Shown: in pieces, positions 18,354 through 27,142 of the stretch
Layout of the letters: every line of letters starts with the position of its first letter
How positions within the stretch are numbered: position 1 is the first letter of the stretch
Assembly: GCF_002727065.1 (NCBI RefSeq)
Contig: NZ_PDVP01000003.1
Span: forward strand, 372,001 to 436,000
Length of the DNA: 64,000 bases
From: Zhengella mangrovi
GTDB taxonomy: Bacteria > Pseudomonadota > Alphaproteobacteria > Rhizobiales > Rhizobiaceae
Reading direction: 5' to 3'
Notes under the pieces: model-generated
The model's input: only the letters and a program-made list of their open reading frames with translations
The model's database searches: none
Told to the model about the DNA's origin: nothing
Translations under genes and position numbers: made by a program

Positions 18354-19063
18354 GCGGGTTCACCTTCACCATCGACGGGGTCGACGTCCCCGCCCAGGAC
18401 GGCCAGACGATCATGGAGGCCGCCGACGCCGCCGGCGTCTACATCCCGCGCCTTTGCGACCACCAGGGCCTGCGTCACCAGGGCGGCTGCCGGGTCTGCA
18501 CGGTCAAGGCTGCCGGGCGAAGCTTTTCGGCTTGCACCCAGCCCGCCACGCCCGGGCTGCAGGTCGAAAACGAAACCCCGCACATCAACAAGCTGCGCCG
18601 CGACCTCGTCGAGATGCTGTTCCACGAAGGCAACCACCTGTGCCCGATCTGCGAGGCAAGCGGCAACTGCGAGCTCCAGGCCATGGCCTACCGGCTCGAC
18701 ATGACCGCGCCCACCAAGTTCCCCTACCTCGAGCCGTCGCGCGCGCTTGACGCCTCCCACCCCGACATCGCGCTCGACACCAACCGGTGCATTTCCTGCG
18801 GGCGCTGCATCCGCGCCAGCCAGGACATCGACCGCAAGGGCATCTTCGGCTACGTCGGCCGCGGCATCCGGCGCCGCGTTGCCGTCGACGGTGCGGACCT
18901 GGCGCATACAGACGCGCAGGTGACCGACCACGCGATCTCGGACGATGTCTGCCCGGTGGGCTGCATCATCCGCAAGCGGGTCGGCTTTGCCACCCCCATC
19001 GGCGAGCGCAAGTTCGACCAGGGCCTGATCGGCCACGAGATCGAAGAGAGGGGCGATGACTGA
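18350..19063 (+). CDS. hoxU: NAD-reducing hydrogenase diaphorase small subunit HoxU
   Basis: A 237-residue iron-sulfur subunit linking the hydrogenase dimer to HoxF. The N-terminal [2Fe-2S] ferredoxin-like domain has Cys ligands in RLCDHQGLRHQGGCRVCTV and a later Cys. A NuoG-like Cys/His motif (HEGNHLCPICEASGNCELQ) and a four-Cys [4Fe-4S] motif (CISCGRCIRA plus CPVGC) follow. Order and length match HoxU and the N-terminus of NuoG. The GTG start overlaps the hoxF stop (GTGA), and the 3' end overlaps hoxY by 8 bp, indicating coupled translation. Confidence 0.95.
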   Translation: MSGFTFTIDGVDVPAQDGQTIMEAADAAGVYIPRLCDHQGLRHQGGCRVCTVKAAGRSFSACTQPATPGLQVENETPHINKLRRDLVEMLFHEGNHLCPICEASGNCELQAMAYRLDMTAPTKFPYLEPSRALDASHPDIALDTNRCISCGRCIRASQDIDRKGIFGYVGRGIRRRVAVDGADLAHTDAQVTDHAISDDVCPVGCIIRKRVGFATPIGERKFDQGLIGHEIEERGDD

Positions 19064-19628
19064 GGAACCGCGCAAGGTCCGTATCGCCACCGCTTCGCTG
19101 GCCGGCTGCTTCGGCTGCCACATGGCGATCCTCGACATCGACGAGCGCCTGATCGAACTGATGAAGCTGGTCGAGATCGACCGCTCGCCGCTGACCGATA
19201 TCAAGCGGTTTCACGGCCGCTGCGACATCGGCATCATCGAGGGCGGCTGCTGCAACGAGGAAAACGTCGAGGTCCTGCGCGACTTCCGCCGCCATTGCGA
19301 CGTGCTGGTCGCGATCGGCCAATGCGCGATCATGGGCGGCCTGCCGGCCATGCGCAATGCGATCATGCATTCCGACGAGCCGTTGCGCGAATGCCTGGAG
19401 GAGGCATACATCTCCGGCCGCTACATCCGGAACACGACCCACGACATCCCGAACGACCCGGCCCTGCCCCTGCTGCTCGACAAGGTCTACCCGGTCTCGG
19501 AAGTGGTCGAGGTCGACTACCAGATTCCCGGCTGCGCCCCCACGGGCGACGTGATCTTCGAGACCCTCACCCGGCTTCTGGCCGGCCGGCTCCCGGGGTT
19601 CGAGCGGGAACACATCAAGTTCGACTGA
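19056..19628 (+). CDS. hoxY: NAD-reducing hydrogenase small subunit HoxY
   Basis: A 190-residue small subunit carrying the proximal [4Fe-4S] cluster next to the NiFe site. Cluster cysteines are in ASLAGCFGCHMAILD, EGGCCNEEN, AIGQCAIMGG and QIPGCAPTGD. It is much shorter than membrane-type small subunits and has no Tat signal, as expected for the cytosolic group 3d enzyme. It pairs with HoxH encoded 16 bp downstream. Confidence 0.95.
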   Translation: MTEEPRKVRIATASLAGCFGCHMAILDIDERLIELMKLVEIDRSPLTDIKRFHGRCDIGIIEGGCCNEENVEVLRDFRRHCDVLVAIGQCAIMGGLPAMRNAIMHSDEPLRECLEEAYISGRYIRNTTHDIPNDPALPLLLDKVYPVSEVVEVDYQIPGCAPTGDVIFETLTRLLAGRLPGFEREHIKFD

Positions 19629-19644
19629 GCCGGAAAGGCGCGCC

Positions 19645-21087
19645 ATGAGCGAACCGAGACTGATCGAAATCTCGCCGCTGACCCGGGTCGAAGGTCACGG
19701 CAAGGTCACCATCCACCTGAACCGCGACAATGAGGTCGACGAGGCGCGGCTGCACATCGTCGAGTTCCGCGGCTTCGAGCGCTTCATCCGCGGGCGGCTG
19801 CTCTGGGAGGTCCCGGTCATCGTCCAGCGGCTCTGCGGCATCTGCCCGGTCAGCCACCACCTGGCGGCGGCCAAGGCGATGGACCAGATCGTCGGTGTCG
19901 ACGAACTGCCGCCAACGGCGGAGAAGATGCGCCGGTTGATGCACTACGGCCAGGTGATGCAGAGCCACGTCCTGCACTTCTTCCACCTCGCGGCCCCGGA
20001 TATCCTGTTCGGTTTCGACGCGCCGGCCGAGAAACGCAACATTTTCGAGGTCCTCCGGCAACGGCCCGAACTCGGCCGCCGCGCGATCTTCCTGCGCAAG
20101 TTCGGCCAGGACATCATCGAGGCGACCGCGGGCAAGAAGATCCATGGCACCGGCGCGATTCCCGGCGGGATCAACCGCAACCTCCCCGTCGAGACCCGCG
20201 ACGCCTTCCTGGCGCGGATCGACGAGATGCAGGACTGGGCGATGGATGCGCTCGCGCTGGCCCGCGACTACACGCTGGAGCATGCGCTCCTCGTCCGCGG
20301 CTTCGCTTCATTCCCGTCGAACTACATGTCCCTGGTCCGCGAGGCGGACGGCGCGCTCGACCTCTACCACGGGTCGCTGCGGGCCGTAGGCGCCGACGGA
20401 GAGCCGATCTTCGACCGGCTTGCCTATTCCGGCTACCACGAGAAGCTGGTCGAGGACGTGCGCTCCTGGTCCTACATGAAGTTCCCCTTCATCAAGGAAC
20501 TCGGCCCCGAGGCCGGCTGGTACCGTGTCGGCCCCCTCGCCCGGATGAACACGGTCGATTTCATCGACACGCCCGAGGCCGATGCCGCGCGCGATGAACT
20601 GATGGCGGTGACCCAGGGCTCACCCAACAACTCCATCCTCGTCAACCACTGGGCACGGATGATCGAGGTGCTGCACTGCCTCGAGAAGATCCGCGAGCTG
20701 CTGCACGACCCCGACCTGCAGGGCTCGGACCTGCAGGCCAGCGGCGAACGCCGCGAAGAGGGCGTTGGCGTGATCGAGGCGCCACGCGGCAACCTGATCC
20801 ACCACTACCGCGTCGACGAGCACGACCAGGTCACCTACTGCAACCTCATCGTTTCGACCACGCACAACAACGAGGGGATGAACAAGGCCGTCAAGGATGT
20901 CGCGGTCAAGCACCTCTCGGGCCATGAGCAGATAACGGAGGGAATGCTGAACCACGTCGAGGTCGCGATCCGCGCCTATGATCCGTGCCTGAGCTGCGCG
21001 ACGCATGCGCTCGGACAGATGCCGTTGCAGGTCGAGCTCTTCGACGCCGACGGCGCGCTTGTCGACAGCCGCACACGGGAGGCATGA
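19645..21087 (+). CDS. hoxH: NAD-reducing hydrogenase large subunit HoxH (Ni-Fe active site)
   Basis: A 480-residue catalytic subunit. The N-terminal nickel-binding motif RLCGICPVSHH and C-terminal DPCLSCATH supply the four Ni/Fe cysteines. About 26 residues follow the conserved His, matching the peptide removed by a maturation protease after nickel insertion; that protease is the next gene. The N-terminal ISPLTRVEGHGK and IPGGINRN motifs are also typical. Group 3d bidirectional hydrogenase is the best assignment given the HoxFU partners. GGAAAGG lies upstream of the ATG. Confidence 0.96.
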   Translation: MSEPRLIEISPLTRVEGHGKVTIHLNRDNEVDEARLHIVEFRGFERFIRGRLLWEVPVIVQRLCGICPVSHHLAAAKAMDQIVGVDELPPTAEKMRRLMHYGQVMQSHVLHFFHLAAPDILFGFDAPAEKRNIFEVLRQRPELGRRAIFLRKFGQDIIEATAGKKIHGTGAIPGGINRNLPVETRDAFLARIDEMQDWAMDALALARDYTLEHALLVRGFASFPSNYMSLVREADGALDLYHGSLRAVGADGEPIFDRLAYSGYHEKLVEDVRSWSYMKFPFIKELGPEAGWYRVGPLARMNTVDFIDTPEADAARDELMAVTQGSPNNSILVNHWARMIEVLHCLEKIRELLHDPDLQGSDLQASGERREEGVGVIEAPRGNLIHHYRVDEHDQVTYCNLIVSTTHNNEGMNKAVKDVAVKHLSGHEQITEGMLNHVEVAIRAYDPCLSCATHALGQMPLQVELFDADGALVDSRTREA

Positions 21088-21515
21088 TGCTGGTCATCGG
21101 ATACGGCAACCCCGGGCGGATGGACGACGGCCTCGGCCCCGCCTTCGCCGAACGGATCGCGGCCGCCGGACTACCCGGTGTCGAGGTGCAGCAGGACTAC
21201 CAGCTCACGGTCGAACATGCGCTGGCGCTCGTCGCCACCGATCGGGTGGTCTTTGCCGACGCATTGATCGGGTCGGGCGGACCGTTCGATTTCAAGGTTG
21301 TCAAACCGGCCGAACAGGGCGATTTTTCCAGCCACAGCCTGTCGCCGGAAACGCTGATGGGGCTGGTGGCGACGCTTTATGGCGCGGCGCCGGAGGCGCA
21401 CGTGATGGGGATCGCCGGCGTGGAATTCGGCGAGGTGAAAGAGGGGCTGAGCCCGCGGGCGGCGGACAACCTCGACCGCGCCGTCGCCTTTTTCACCGAC
21501 TGGGCCTCGCGGTAG
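21087..21515 (+). CDS. hoxW: Hydrogenase maturation protease HoxW
   Basis: A 142-residue HybD/HoxW-family endopeptidase that should remove the C-terminal extension of HoxH after Ni insertion. Family signatures are MLVIGYGNPGRMDDGLGP at the N-terminus (Asp/Glu metal recognition) and DYQLTVEHALAL, VFADALIG and SHSLSPETLMGL. Two adjacent ATGs (21084 and 21087) overlap the hoxH stop; the second has better spacing from GGGAGG. Confidence 0.9.
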   Translation: MLVIGYGNPGRMDDGLGPAFAERIAAAGLPGVEVQQDYQLTVEHALALVATDRVVFADALIGSGGPFDFKVVKPAEQGDFSSHSLSPETLMGLVATLYGAAPEAHVMGIAGVEFGEVKEGLSPRAADNLDRAVAFFTDWASR

Positions 21516-21597
21516 CGCGACGGCTCCGGCCTGCCGGTGACGGCTTGAAACGGGATGGCACGACGCGCTCGCGGAGCGGGTGGAAGGAGGCGTTGCA

Positions 21598-22419
21598 ATG
21601 TGCACGACATGCGGCTGCGGCCATGACGAGGCGAAAGTGTCCGGCGAGGACCGGCACGCTCACGCCCATGCCCACGATCACCAACACGACCACGACCACG
21701 ACCACCATCACGGGCCACTCCACGCTGCCCATGCACCCGGGTTCTCCGCGTCGCGGATCATCGAGATCGAGGAAAACATCCTCGCCCGCAATGACCACCT
21801 GGCGGCGCACAATCGCGAGGATTTCCTGCGCGATGGCATCCTGGCGCTGAACCTTGTTTCCTCCCCGGGGTCGGGCAAGACGACGCTGCTGGTGCGCACG
21901 GCGCAGGACCTTGCCGGGCGGATGCCGCTCTCGGTGATCGAGGGCGACCAGCAGACCGATCTCGACGCCGAGCGGATCCGCGAGACGGGCCTCGACGCCG
22001 TGCAGGTGAACACCGGGCGGGGCTGTCATCTCGACGCCGACATGGTGCGCCGGGCCGTGCGGAGCCTGAAGCCCGCGCGCGACGGTGTGCTCTTCATCGA
22101 GAATGTCGGCAACCTCGTCTGCCCCGCGGGCTTCGACCTCGGCGAGGCGGCAAAGGTGGTGATCCTCTCGGTGACCGAGGGCGAGGACAAGCCCTTGAAA
22201 TATCCTGACATGTTCCGCGCGGCGCGGCTGATGGTGCTGAACAAGGCCGACCTTCTGCCCTACGTGCCCTTCGATACCGCGCGCTGCATCGACTACGCCC
22301 GGCGGGTGAACCCCCGGATCGAGGTGCTGACGGTGTCGGCCATGACCGGCGCGGGTTTGGAAGACTGGTACGGCTGGATCGAGGCGCGGCGTGCCGAGGC
22401 CACGGCGCTGGCGGTATAG
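21598..22419 (+). CDS. hypB: Hydrogenase nickel incorporation GTPase HypB
   Basis: About 273 residues. The N-terminus MCTTCGCG is the high-affinity nickel-site motif, followed by a His-rich stretch (13 His within roughly 30 residues, about 21-52) for nickel storage. The G domain has P-loop [25 protein letters not shown] and NKADLLP. The ATG at 21598 is preceded by AAGGAGG. It is the last gene of the hox operon, while hypAFCDE face it on the other strand. The TAG stop falls inside the end of a dispersed repeat. Confidence 0.96.
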   Translation: MCTTCGCGHDEAKVSGEDRHAHAHAHDHQHDHDHDHHHGPLHAAHAPGFSASRIIEIEENILARNDHLAAHNREDFLRDGILALNLVSSPGSGKTTLLVRTAQDLAGRMPLSVIEGDQQTDLDAERIRETGLDAVQVNTGRGCHLDADMVRRAVRSLKPARDGVLFIENVGNLVCPAGFDLGEAAKVVILSVTEGEDKPLKYPDMFRAARLMVLNKADLLPYVPFDTARCIDYARRVNPRIEVLTVSAMTGAGLEDWYGWIEARRAEATALAV

Positions 22420-22515
22420 AGCAATCCCGGCGGAAGTGGACACCGGTTTCGCGTCCGGAATTGCCTAAAAACAAAATGGAGCATTGAAGCGATCGGGCGA
22501 AGTGCGGAAATGCTC
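22418..22515. repeat. Dispersed palindromic intergenic repeat, copy A (RIME-like)
   Basis: A 98-bp element with two imperfect palindromes: GCAATCCCGG...CCGGAATTGC, then GGAGCATT...AATGCTCC. It is clearly related to the copies at 54961-55057 and 55549-55646 (shared GCGGAAGTGGACACCGGTTT and GGAGCATT blocks). It resembles the two-palindrome intergenic mosaic elements known in rhizobia. It fills the gap between convergent hypB and hypE and may act as terminator. Confidence 0.7.
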
Positions 22516-22520
22516 CGGCT

Positions 22521-23558
22521 TCAGCAGATCCGCGGCAACTGTTCGCCCGCGATCCAGTCGACCATCCGCGTCCCGCCGAACCCGGTGACCATCCGCACGA
22601 AACGCCGCTCGTCCTCAACGATCCGCCCGATGATGGCGCTTTGGCGCCCGCGGGGGTGCGCCTTCATGGCCGCAAGAAGCCGTTCGGCATCGTCCGGCGG
22701 GCAGACGGCGATCAGCTTGCCCTCGTTGGCGACGTAGAGCGGATCGAGACCCAGGAGTTCGCAGGCGCTCTGCACCTCGCGCCGCACCGGGATCGCCGCC
22801 TCGTCGAGTTCGATGCCGATGCCGGATTGCTGGGCGATCTCGTTCAGCGTGCTGCCGAGCCCGCCCCGCGTGGGATCGCGCAGGACACGGGTCGAAGGCA
22901 CCGCGGCGAGCATCGCCCCGACGAGGTCGCCGAGCGGCTGGCAGTCGCTCTCGATATCCGACCCGAACGAGAGGTTCTCCCGCTTCGACATGATGGCGAT
23001 GCCGTGGTCCCCGATCGGCCCGTTGATCAGCACCACGTCACCCGGGCGCGCCCGGTCGCCGCCGATATCGATGCCCTCCGGCACGACGCCGACGCCGGCA
23101 GTCGTGATGTAGATCCCGTCGCCATGGCCCCGCTCGACCACCTTGGTGTCGCCGGAGACGATGTCCACGCCGGCCTCCCGCGCCGCCCTTGCCATGCTGG
23201 TCGCGATCCGCTTCAGATCGGCAAGCGGGAAGCCTTCCTCGAGGATGAAGGCCGCCGTCAGGTACAGCGGCACGCCACCGCCCATGGCGAGATCGTTGAC
23301 CGTTCCGTTCACCGCCAGCGCGCCGATATCGCCGCCGGGAAAGAAGACCGGCGACACCACGAAGCTGTCGGTACACATCACCAGCCGTCCGCCCGGCGGC
23401 GCCAGCAGCGCGGCATCATGCCCGCGCTTCAGCGCGGGGCTGTCGAAATGGGCCTGGAACAGCTGCTCGATCAGTTGTGCCATCGCCCGCCCGCCGGCCC
23501 CGTGGCCCAGGTCCACCTGGCCGCGCGCGATGTCCAGCGGCTGCCCGGTCCGCGTCAT
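22521..23558 (-). CDS. hypE: Hydrogenase maturation factor HypE
   Basis: A 345-residue PurM-like ATP-dependent dehydratase that converts a thiocarboxamide on its C-terminal Cys to thiocyanate, making the cyanide ligands of the NiFe site. It ends in PRIC, the required C-terminus. DLGHGAGGRAM, TDSFVVSPVFFPGGDIG and VSGDTKVVERG are family motifs. The start overlaps the hypD stop (ATGA). Last gene of hypAFCDE. Confidence 0.96.
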   Translation of the reverse strand: MTRTGQPLDIARGQVDLGHGAGGRAMAQLIEQLFQAHFDSPALKRGHDAALLAPPGGRLVMCTDSFVVSPVFFPGGDIGALAVNGTVNDLAMGGGVPLYLTAAFILEEGFPLADLKRIATSMARAAREAGVDIVSGDTKVVERGHGDGIYITTAGVGVVPEGIDIGGDRARPGDVVLINGPIGDHGIAIMSKRENLSFGSDIESDCQPLGDLVGAMLAAVPSTRVLRDPTRGGLGSTLNEIAQQSGIGIELDEAAIPVRREVQSACELLGLDPLYVANEGKLIAVCPPDDAERLLAAMKAHPRGRQSAIIGRIVEDERRFVRMVTGFGGTRMVDWIAGEQLPRIC

Positions 23559-24691
23559 GCGCGCACCGCCGGCTTTTCACCCTGCCGGAAGCGGCCATAG
23601 GTCCAGTGCGCCGCGCAGGCCCCTTCGCTGGAGACCATGCAGGCGCCCAGTGGGTTGTCGGGCGTACACGGATTGCCGAAGATGCCGCATTCGCTGGGCG
23701 TCTTCTCGCCGCGCAGAACCTCGCCGCAGGCGCAGGCCTTGTTCTCGCGCGCCTCCGGCAGGTCCAGCCCGAAATGCCGCTCGGCATCGAACGCGGCGTA
23801 TCCGTCCCTGATCTTCAGCGCCGAGTGCGGCACTTCGCCCAGGCCGCGCCATTCGAAGCTGTCGCGCAGGTCGAACACCTCGGCCATCATCGCCTGGGCA
23901 ACCCGGTTGCCGTCGCGGCTGACGCAGCGGGAATACTCGTTCTCGACCGCCACGCGGCCGTCATTCACCTGCCGGACGAGTTGCAGGACCCCCTGCATCA
24001 CGTCGAGCGGTTCGAACCCGGTGATGACCACCGGCTTGGCGTAATCGCGAACGAACTCCTCGTAGGGGTCCGTGCCGATGATCGTGCTGACATGCGAGGG
24101 GCCGACGAAACCGTCGAGGAGGACGCTCCCCTCACCGCGCCCGTCCAGGATTGCGCGCATCGCGGCAGGGGTCAGGACGTGGTTGCAGTGGACGAAGAAG
24201 TTCGTCAGGCCAAGGTCGCGCGCCCGCTTCACGGCGACAGCCGTGGGGGGCGTGGTGGTCTCGAAACCGATCGCGAAGAACACGACCGCGCGGTCCGGGT
24301 TTTCCGTGGCGATCCGCAGCGCGTCGGTCACGGCATAGATCATCCGGATGTCCGCTCCCCGTGCCTTGGCCTTCATCAGCGAATCGAACTTCGAGCCCGG
24401 CACCCGCATCAGGTCGGCATAGGTGCAAAGGATCACGTCGTGCTGGGTCGAAAGCGCGATGGCGGCATCGACGAGGCCCGCGGGCAGGACGCAGACCGGA
24501 CAGCCGGGGCCGTGGATCATCCGGATGTTGGCCGGCAACAGGTCTTCGATCCCGTAGCGGGCGATGGCATGGGTGTGGCCGCCGCAGAACTCCATGAAGC
24601 GATAGCTGCGTCCGGACCCGGCCTCGGCCGCGATGGCCGCCGAGAGCGTTCGCGCCAGCTTCGGATCGCGGAATTCCTCGACATATTTCAT
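23555..24691 (-). CDS. hypD: Hydrogenase maturation scaffold HypD
   Basis: A 378-residue [4Fe-4S] protein that, with HypC, assembles Fe(CN)2CO. Conserved motifs are FMEFCGGHTHA, GPGCPVCVLP and the GFETTTP and HCNHVLTP segments. Cluster cysteines lie near the C-terminus (ACACGEVLRG, SECGIFGNPCTP, GACMVSSEGAC). The start ATG overlaps the hypC stop (ATGA); an upstream extension of the frame to 24961 overlaps hypC and is not coding. Confidence 0.96.
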   Translation of the reverse strand: MKYVEEFRDPKLARTLSAAIAAEAGSGRSYRFMEFCGGHTHAIARYGIEDLLPANIRMIHGPGCPVCVLPAGLVDAAIALSTQHDVILCTYADLMRVPGSKFDSLMKAKARGADIRMIYAVTDALRIATENPDRAVVFFAIGFETTTPPTAVAVKRARDLGLTNFFVHCNHVLTPAAMRAILDGRGEGSVLLDGFVGPSHVSTIIGTDPYEEFVRDYAKPVVITGFEPLDVMQGVLQLVRQVNDGRVAVENEYSRCVSRDGNRVAQAMMAEVFDLRDSFEWRGLGEVPHSALKIRDGYAAFDAERHFGLDLPEARENKACACGEVLRGEKTPSECGIFGNPCTPDNPLGACMVSSEGACAAHWTYGRFRQGEKPAVRA

Positions 24692-24903
24692 GACGCCGCC
24701 TCGGCGAAAAGCGCAAGCGTGCGCTCGGCCTCCTCGGGGTCCAGCAGTGACAGCGCGTAGCCGACATGGACGATCACGTAGTCCCCCGGCTTCGCCTCCG
24801 GCACGAGGTCGAGGCAGATCTCCTTGGTGACGCCTTCCAGTTCTGCGTCGGCAAGCCCGTCCTCGCGGATGCGGAGGATCCGTGCGGGAATGGCGAGGCA
24901 CAT
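24688..24903 (-). CDS. hypC: Hydrogenase maturation chaperone HypC
   Basis: A 71-residue chaperone. It begins MCLAIPARI, with the essential Cys2 that binds the Fe(CN)2CO precursor and HypD. The ATG at 24903 is chosen so that Cys is residue 2; GGGAG in the end of hypF serves as ribosome-binding site. EICLDLVPEAKPGDYVIVHVGYAL is family-typical. Confidence 0.95.
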   Translation of the reverse strand: MCLAIPARILRIREDGLADAELEGVTKEICLDLVPEAKPGDYVIVHVGYALSLLDPEEAERTLALFAEAAS

Positions 24904-24908
24904 GAGCA

Positions 24909-26039
24909 CTATCTCCCTGTTGCTCGCTCGGCATGAAGTGCCCCGGCGACGGCCTGGCCAAAACTCAGGCCCGCGTCACCGGGCGAAAGGTGCATCGGGC
25001 TGAGAACCGTCAGACCGGCGGCTTCGAGCCGGGCAGACAGATCCCGCTTCAGCACCTGGTTGAGGAAGCATCCTCCGCCGAGGGCCACCGTGGCAAGCCC
25101 TGTTTCCGTGCGCGCGGCAAGGATCTGGTCTGCAAACCCCGCCGCAAGCGTTCCATGAAAGAGGTTGGCCCCTGGAATGGTTTCCATGTCGGCGAGACGT
25201 GCGAGAAGCGCCGAGAAATCGAGCACGCCGCCGGCCAGGGTCCAGCCATCGGTCATGACCTCCGGCGCGGTCGCGAGCGCCTCGAGCTCCATCGGCGCCT
25301 GGCCTTCGAAATCCGCGGCCAGGCGCAGGTTCAACAAGCCGCAGGCGGCATCGAAGAGCCGGCCGCACGAACTGGTCATCGGGGCGTTGACACCCTTGTC
25401 GAGTATCCGGGCGAGCAAGGCAGCATGGGGCTGATCGGCATAGCGCTGCGCGATCTCGGACCCGCGCCCGAGCGTCCACAGCGCAGCCGCGCCCATTCGC
25501 CACGGTTCCCGCGCCGCCCTGTCACCGCCCGGCTGCGGCAGGAGCGAAAGGTGTCCGATGCGCCGGAAGTCCGGACCGTCGGCAAGCAGCAGTTCGCCCC
25601 CCCAGTTTTCGCCGCCGGGACCGAGGCCGAAGCCGTCGAGCACCAGGCCGAGCACCGGCCCTTCGTGCCCGTGTTCCCATTGGGTGGCAAGAACATGGGC
25701 GTGATGATGCTGCACGCCGAGCAGGGGCACACCGAGTGCCGTGGCCGCGCGCGTGGAATGGAAATCCGGGTGCAGGTCATGCGCGGCGATAACCGGTTGC
25801 GGCCGGCCCCGAAGCAGGTCCGCGCAAAAGGCCTCGTAGCGGTCGACGGCTTCCAGCGTTCCGAGATCGCCGGCGGCCGGGCTGATCCGGGCAACGGTTC
25901 CCTCTATGTGGCAGAGGCTTGCCTTCAGGTAGGCTCCCATGCCGATCGCACACGGCAGTTCGCGCGGCAGGTCCAGGATTGTTTCGCTGCCCCGCGTCTC
26001 CGGCTCCGGGATCGCGGAACCATGCCCGGTGGTGTCCAC
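24909..26039 (-). CDS. hypF: Short-form HypF carbamoyltransferase (Kae1-like domain only)
   Basis: About 376 residues against roughly 750 for standard HypF. Only the C-terminal Kae1/TobZ-like carbamoyltransferase region is present: GAYLKASLCH, AAHDLHPDF, GVQHHHAHV, LVLDGFGLG, TSSCGRLFDA and LGGGCFLNQVL. The acylphosphatase, zinc-finger and YrdC domains are missing and no in-frame remnant is seen upstream. A GTG at 26039 overlaps the hypA stop (TAGTG), so the short form is the designed start rather than a truncation scar. As I recall, Cupriavidus necator HypF1 is similarly short and functional. It supplies CN ligand precursors to HypE. Confidence 0.9.
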   Translation of the reverse strand: MDTTGHGSAIPEPETRGSETILDLPRELPCAIGMGAYLKASLCHIEGTVARISPAAGDLGTLEAVDRYEAFCADLLRGRPQPVIAAHDLHPDFHSTRAATALGVPLLGVQHHHAHVLATQWEHGHEGPVLGLVLDGFGLGPGGENWGGELLLADGPDFRRIGHLSLLPQPGGDRAAREPWRMGAAALWTLGRGSEIAQRYADQPHAALLARILDKGVNAPMTSSCGRLFDAACGLLNLRLAADFEGQAPMELEALATAPEVMTDGWTLAGGVLDFSALLARLADMETIPGANLFHGTLAAGFADQILAARTETGLATVALGGGCFLNQVLKRDLSARLEAAGLTVLSPMHLSPGDAGLSFGQAVAGALHAERATGR

Positions 26040-26380
26040 TAGCAGACCTCGATTTCCCTGACCCGTATCTCCTGGCCTGCCGTCACCCGAAGCGGGAACC
26101 CGCCGCAAAGCGGGCAGGCATCCAGCAGCGACGTTGCCCGGACGTCCTTTTCGCAATCGTCGCACCAGGCTTGGCCCGGCACGCGCACGATCTCGAGCGG
26201 GGCTCCGCTCAACGGCGTGTTGACGACGACGGCGGCAAAACAGAAGGCGAGCGCCTCCGGTTCGACATGGCTGAGGTCGCCAATCTCCACCGTGACCCGG
26301 ATGACCTTTTGCGCACCCGCACGGCGCGCATGGTCTTCGCAGATCTGAAGAACGCTCTCGGCCAGGCTCATTTCATGCAT
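26039..26380 (-). CDS. hypA: Hydrogenase nickel chaperone HypA
   Basis: A 113-residue protein beginning MHEMSLAES; the MHE nickel-binding N-terminus fixes the start at 26380 rather than 26395. Two CxxC zinc motifs (AWCDDCEK and ACPLCGG) are present. It is the first gene of hypAFCDE and works with HypB in nickel insertion into HoxH. Confidence 0.96.
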   Translation of the reverse strand: MHEMSLAESVLQICEDHARRAGAQKVIRVTVEIGDLSHVEPEALAFCFAAVVVNTPLSGAPLEIVRVPGQAWCDDCEKDVRATSLLDACPLCGGFPLRVTAGQEIRVREIEVC

Positions 26381-26498
26381 TCGGTCTCGTTCCAATCTCC
26401 CGACGAGGCTCGGCGCCCGGGCTCACAGTCCCGGATTCTGCATCGCCAGTAAAGTTGCAACCGGAAAATGCGATCCGGGGCCGGGAAGAAACGCATCC

Positions 26499-26736
26499 GT
26501 GGACCCGTTGGTTTTCGACAACGCATCGTGCGAACGTCGCGGTATCCGGATGCTCGAATTCGACGGGCGACAGGATTCCATCTTCCGTCCGTTCGATCGC
26601 CAGGGCGGGCACCACATGGACTACGTCGAGTTCATCGGCGAGTGCGCGGACCTGCCCTATGCCGAGTTCGCCGCCGAGATGCGCAGGGCCTGCCCCGGAT
26701 GCTGGAATTCCTGGAGCAGGAGCGCATGGCGAGCCG
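26499..26736 (+). pseudogene. Possible frameshifted small gene
   Basis: This 369-bp spacer between hypA and the lipoprotein gene holds a forward frame with protein-like composition from the ATG at 26499 (HHMDYVEFIGECADLPYAEF, then AAEMRR). About 70 codons in, the plausible continuation PRMLEFLEQERMASR followed by a stop lies in the frame reached by one missing base. The two parts together would give about 80 residues. No ribosome-binding site is clear and I do not recognise the family. Confidence 0.28.
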
Positions 26737-26749
26737 GTGACCGGGCTCC

Positions 26750-27142
26750 CTAACCCGAACTGCCGGGCGCTCTCAGCGGGACAACAAAGGTCCCGCGCTC
26801 CAGGCTGGTGACGATGAGCTGGCCGGACTGAATAGCCATGAGCGCGCTGACCGCCTTGCCCTGTCGCACCTGGGCAGCGCCCGAGGTTGCCAGGGCTTCG
26901 GCCACGCCAGGCCCGTGCTCGAGGATCTCCTCCGAGGTGAACCCGGCCCGCAGCATCACGTGGGCCAGAAGCCCCGGCTCCACGAAGGTGGCTTCCCCGT
27001 TGACCACGGGCATCACGGTCTGCTTGCTCCGCGCGACATTGGGAGCCAGCGTCGCTGTGGTCGTGCAGCCGGTGACCGCCAGGACCGGAACAAGCGTGAC
27101 AATGCAGGAAGCCAGCTTCGTCCTGGCGGCAGGCCGCATCAT
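26750..27142 (-). CDS. Small outer-membrane lipoprotein of the secretin operon
   Basis: A 130-residue protein with a type II signal peptide (lipobox AVTGC, Cys at residue 26). The mature part has LAPNVARSKQTVMPVVNGEATFVEPGL and a helical region. The ATG overlaps the secretin stop (ATGA), so translation is coupled. Lipoproteins encoded next to secretins often act as pilotins or assembly factors; that role is inferred here from position and size. No recognised pilotin domain is evident. Confidence 0.75.
   Translation of the reverse strand: MMRPAARTKLASCIVTLVPVLAVTGCTTTATLAPNVARSKQTVMPVVNGEATFVEPGLLAHVMLRAGFTSEEILEHGPGVAEALATSGAAQVRQGKAVSALMAIQSGQLIVTSLERGTFVVPLRAPGSSG

Noticed and set aside
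24691-24961. Upstream extension of HypD by 90 residues
   Set aside because: It overlaps all of hypC and lacks protein character; MKYVEEF is the conserved HypD start and overlaps the hypC stop.
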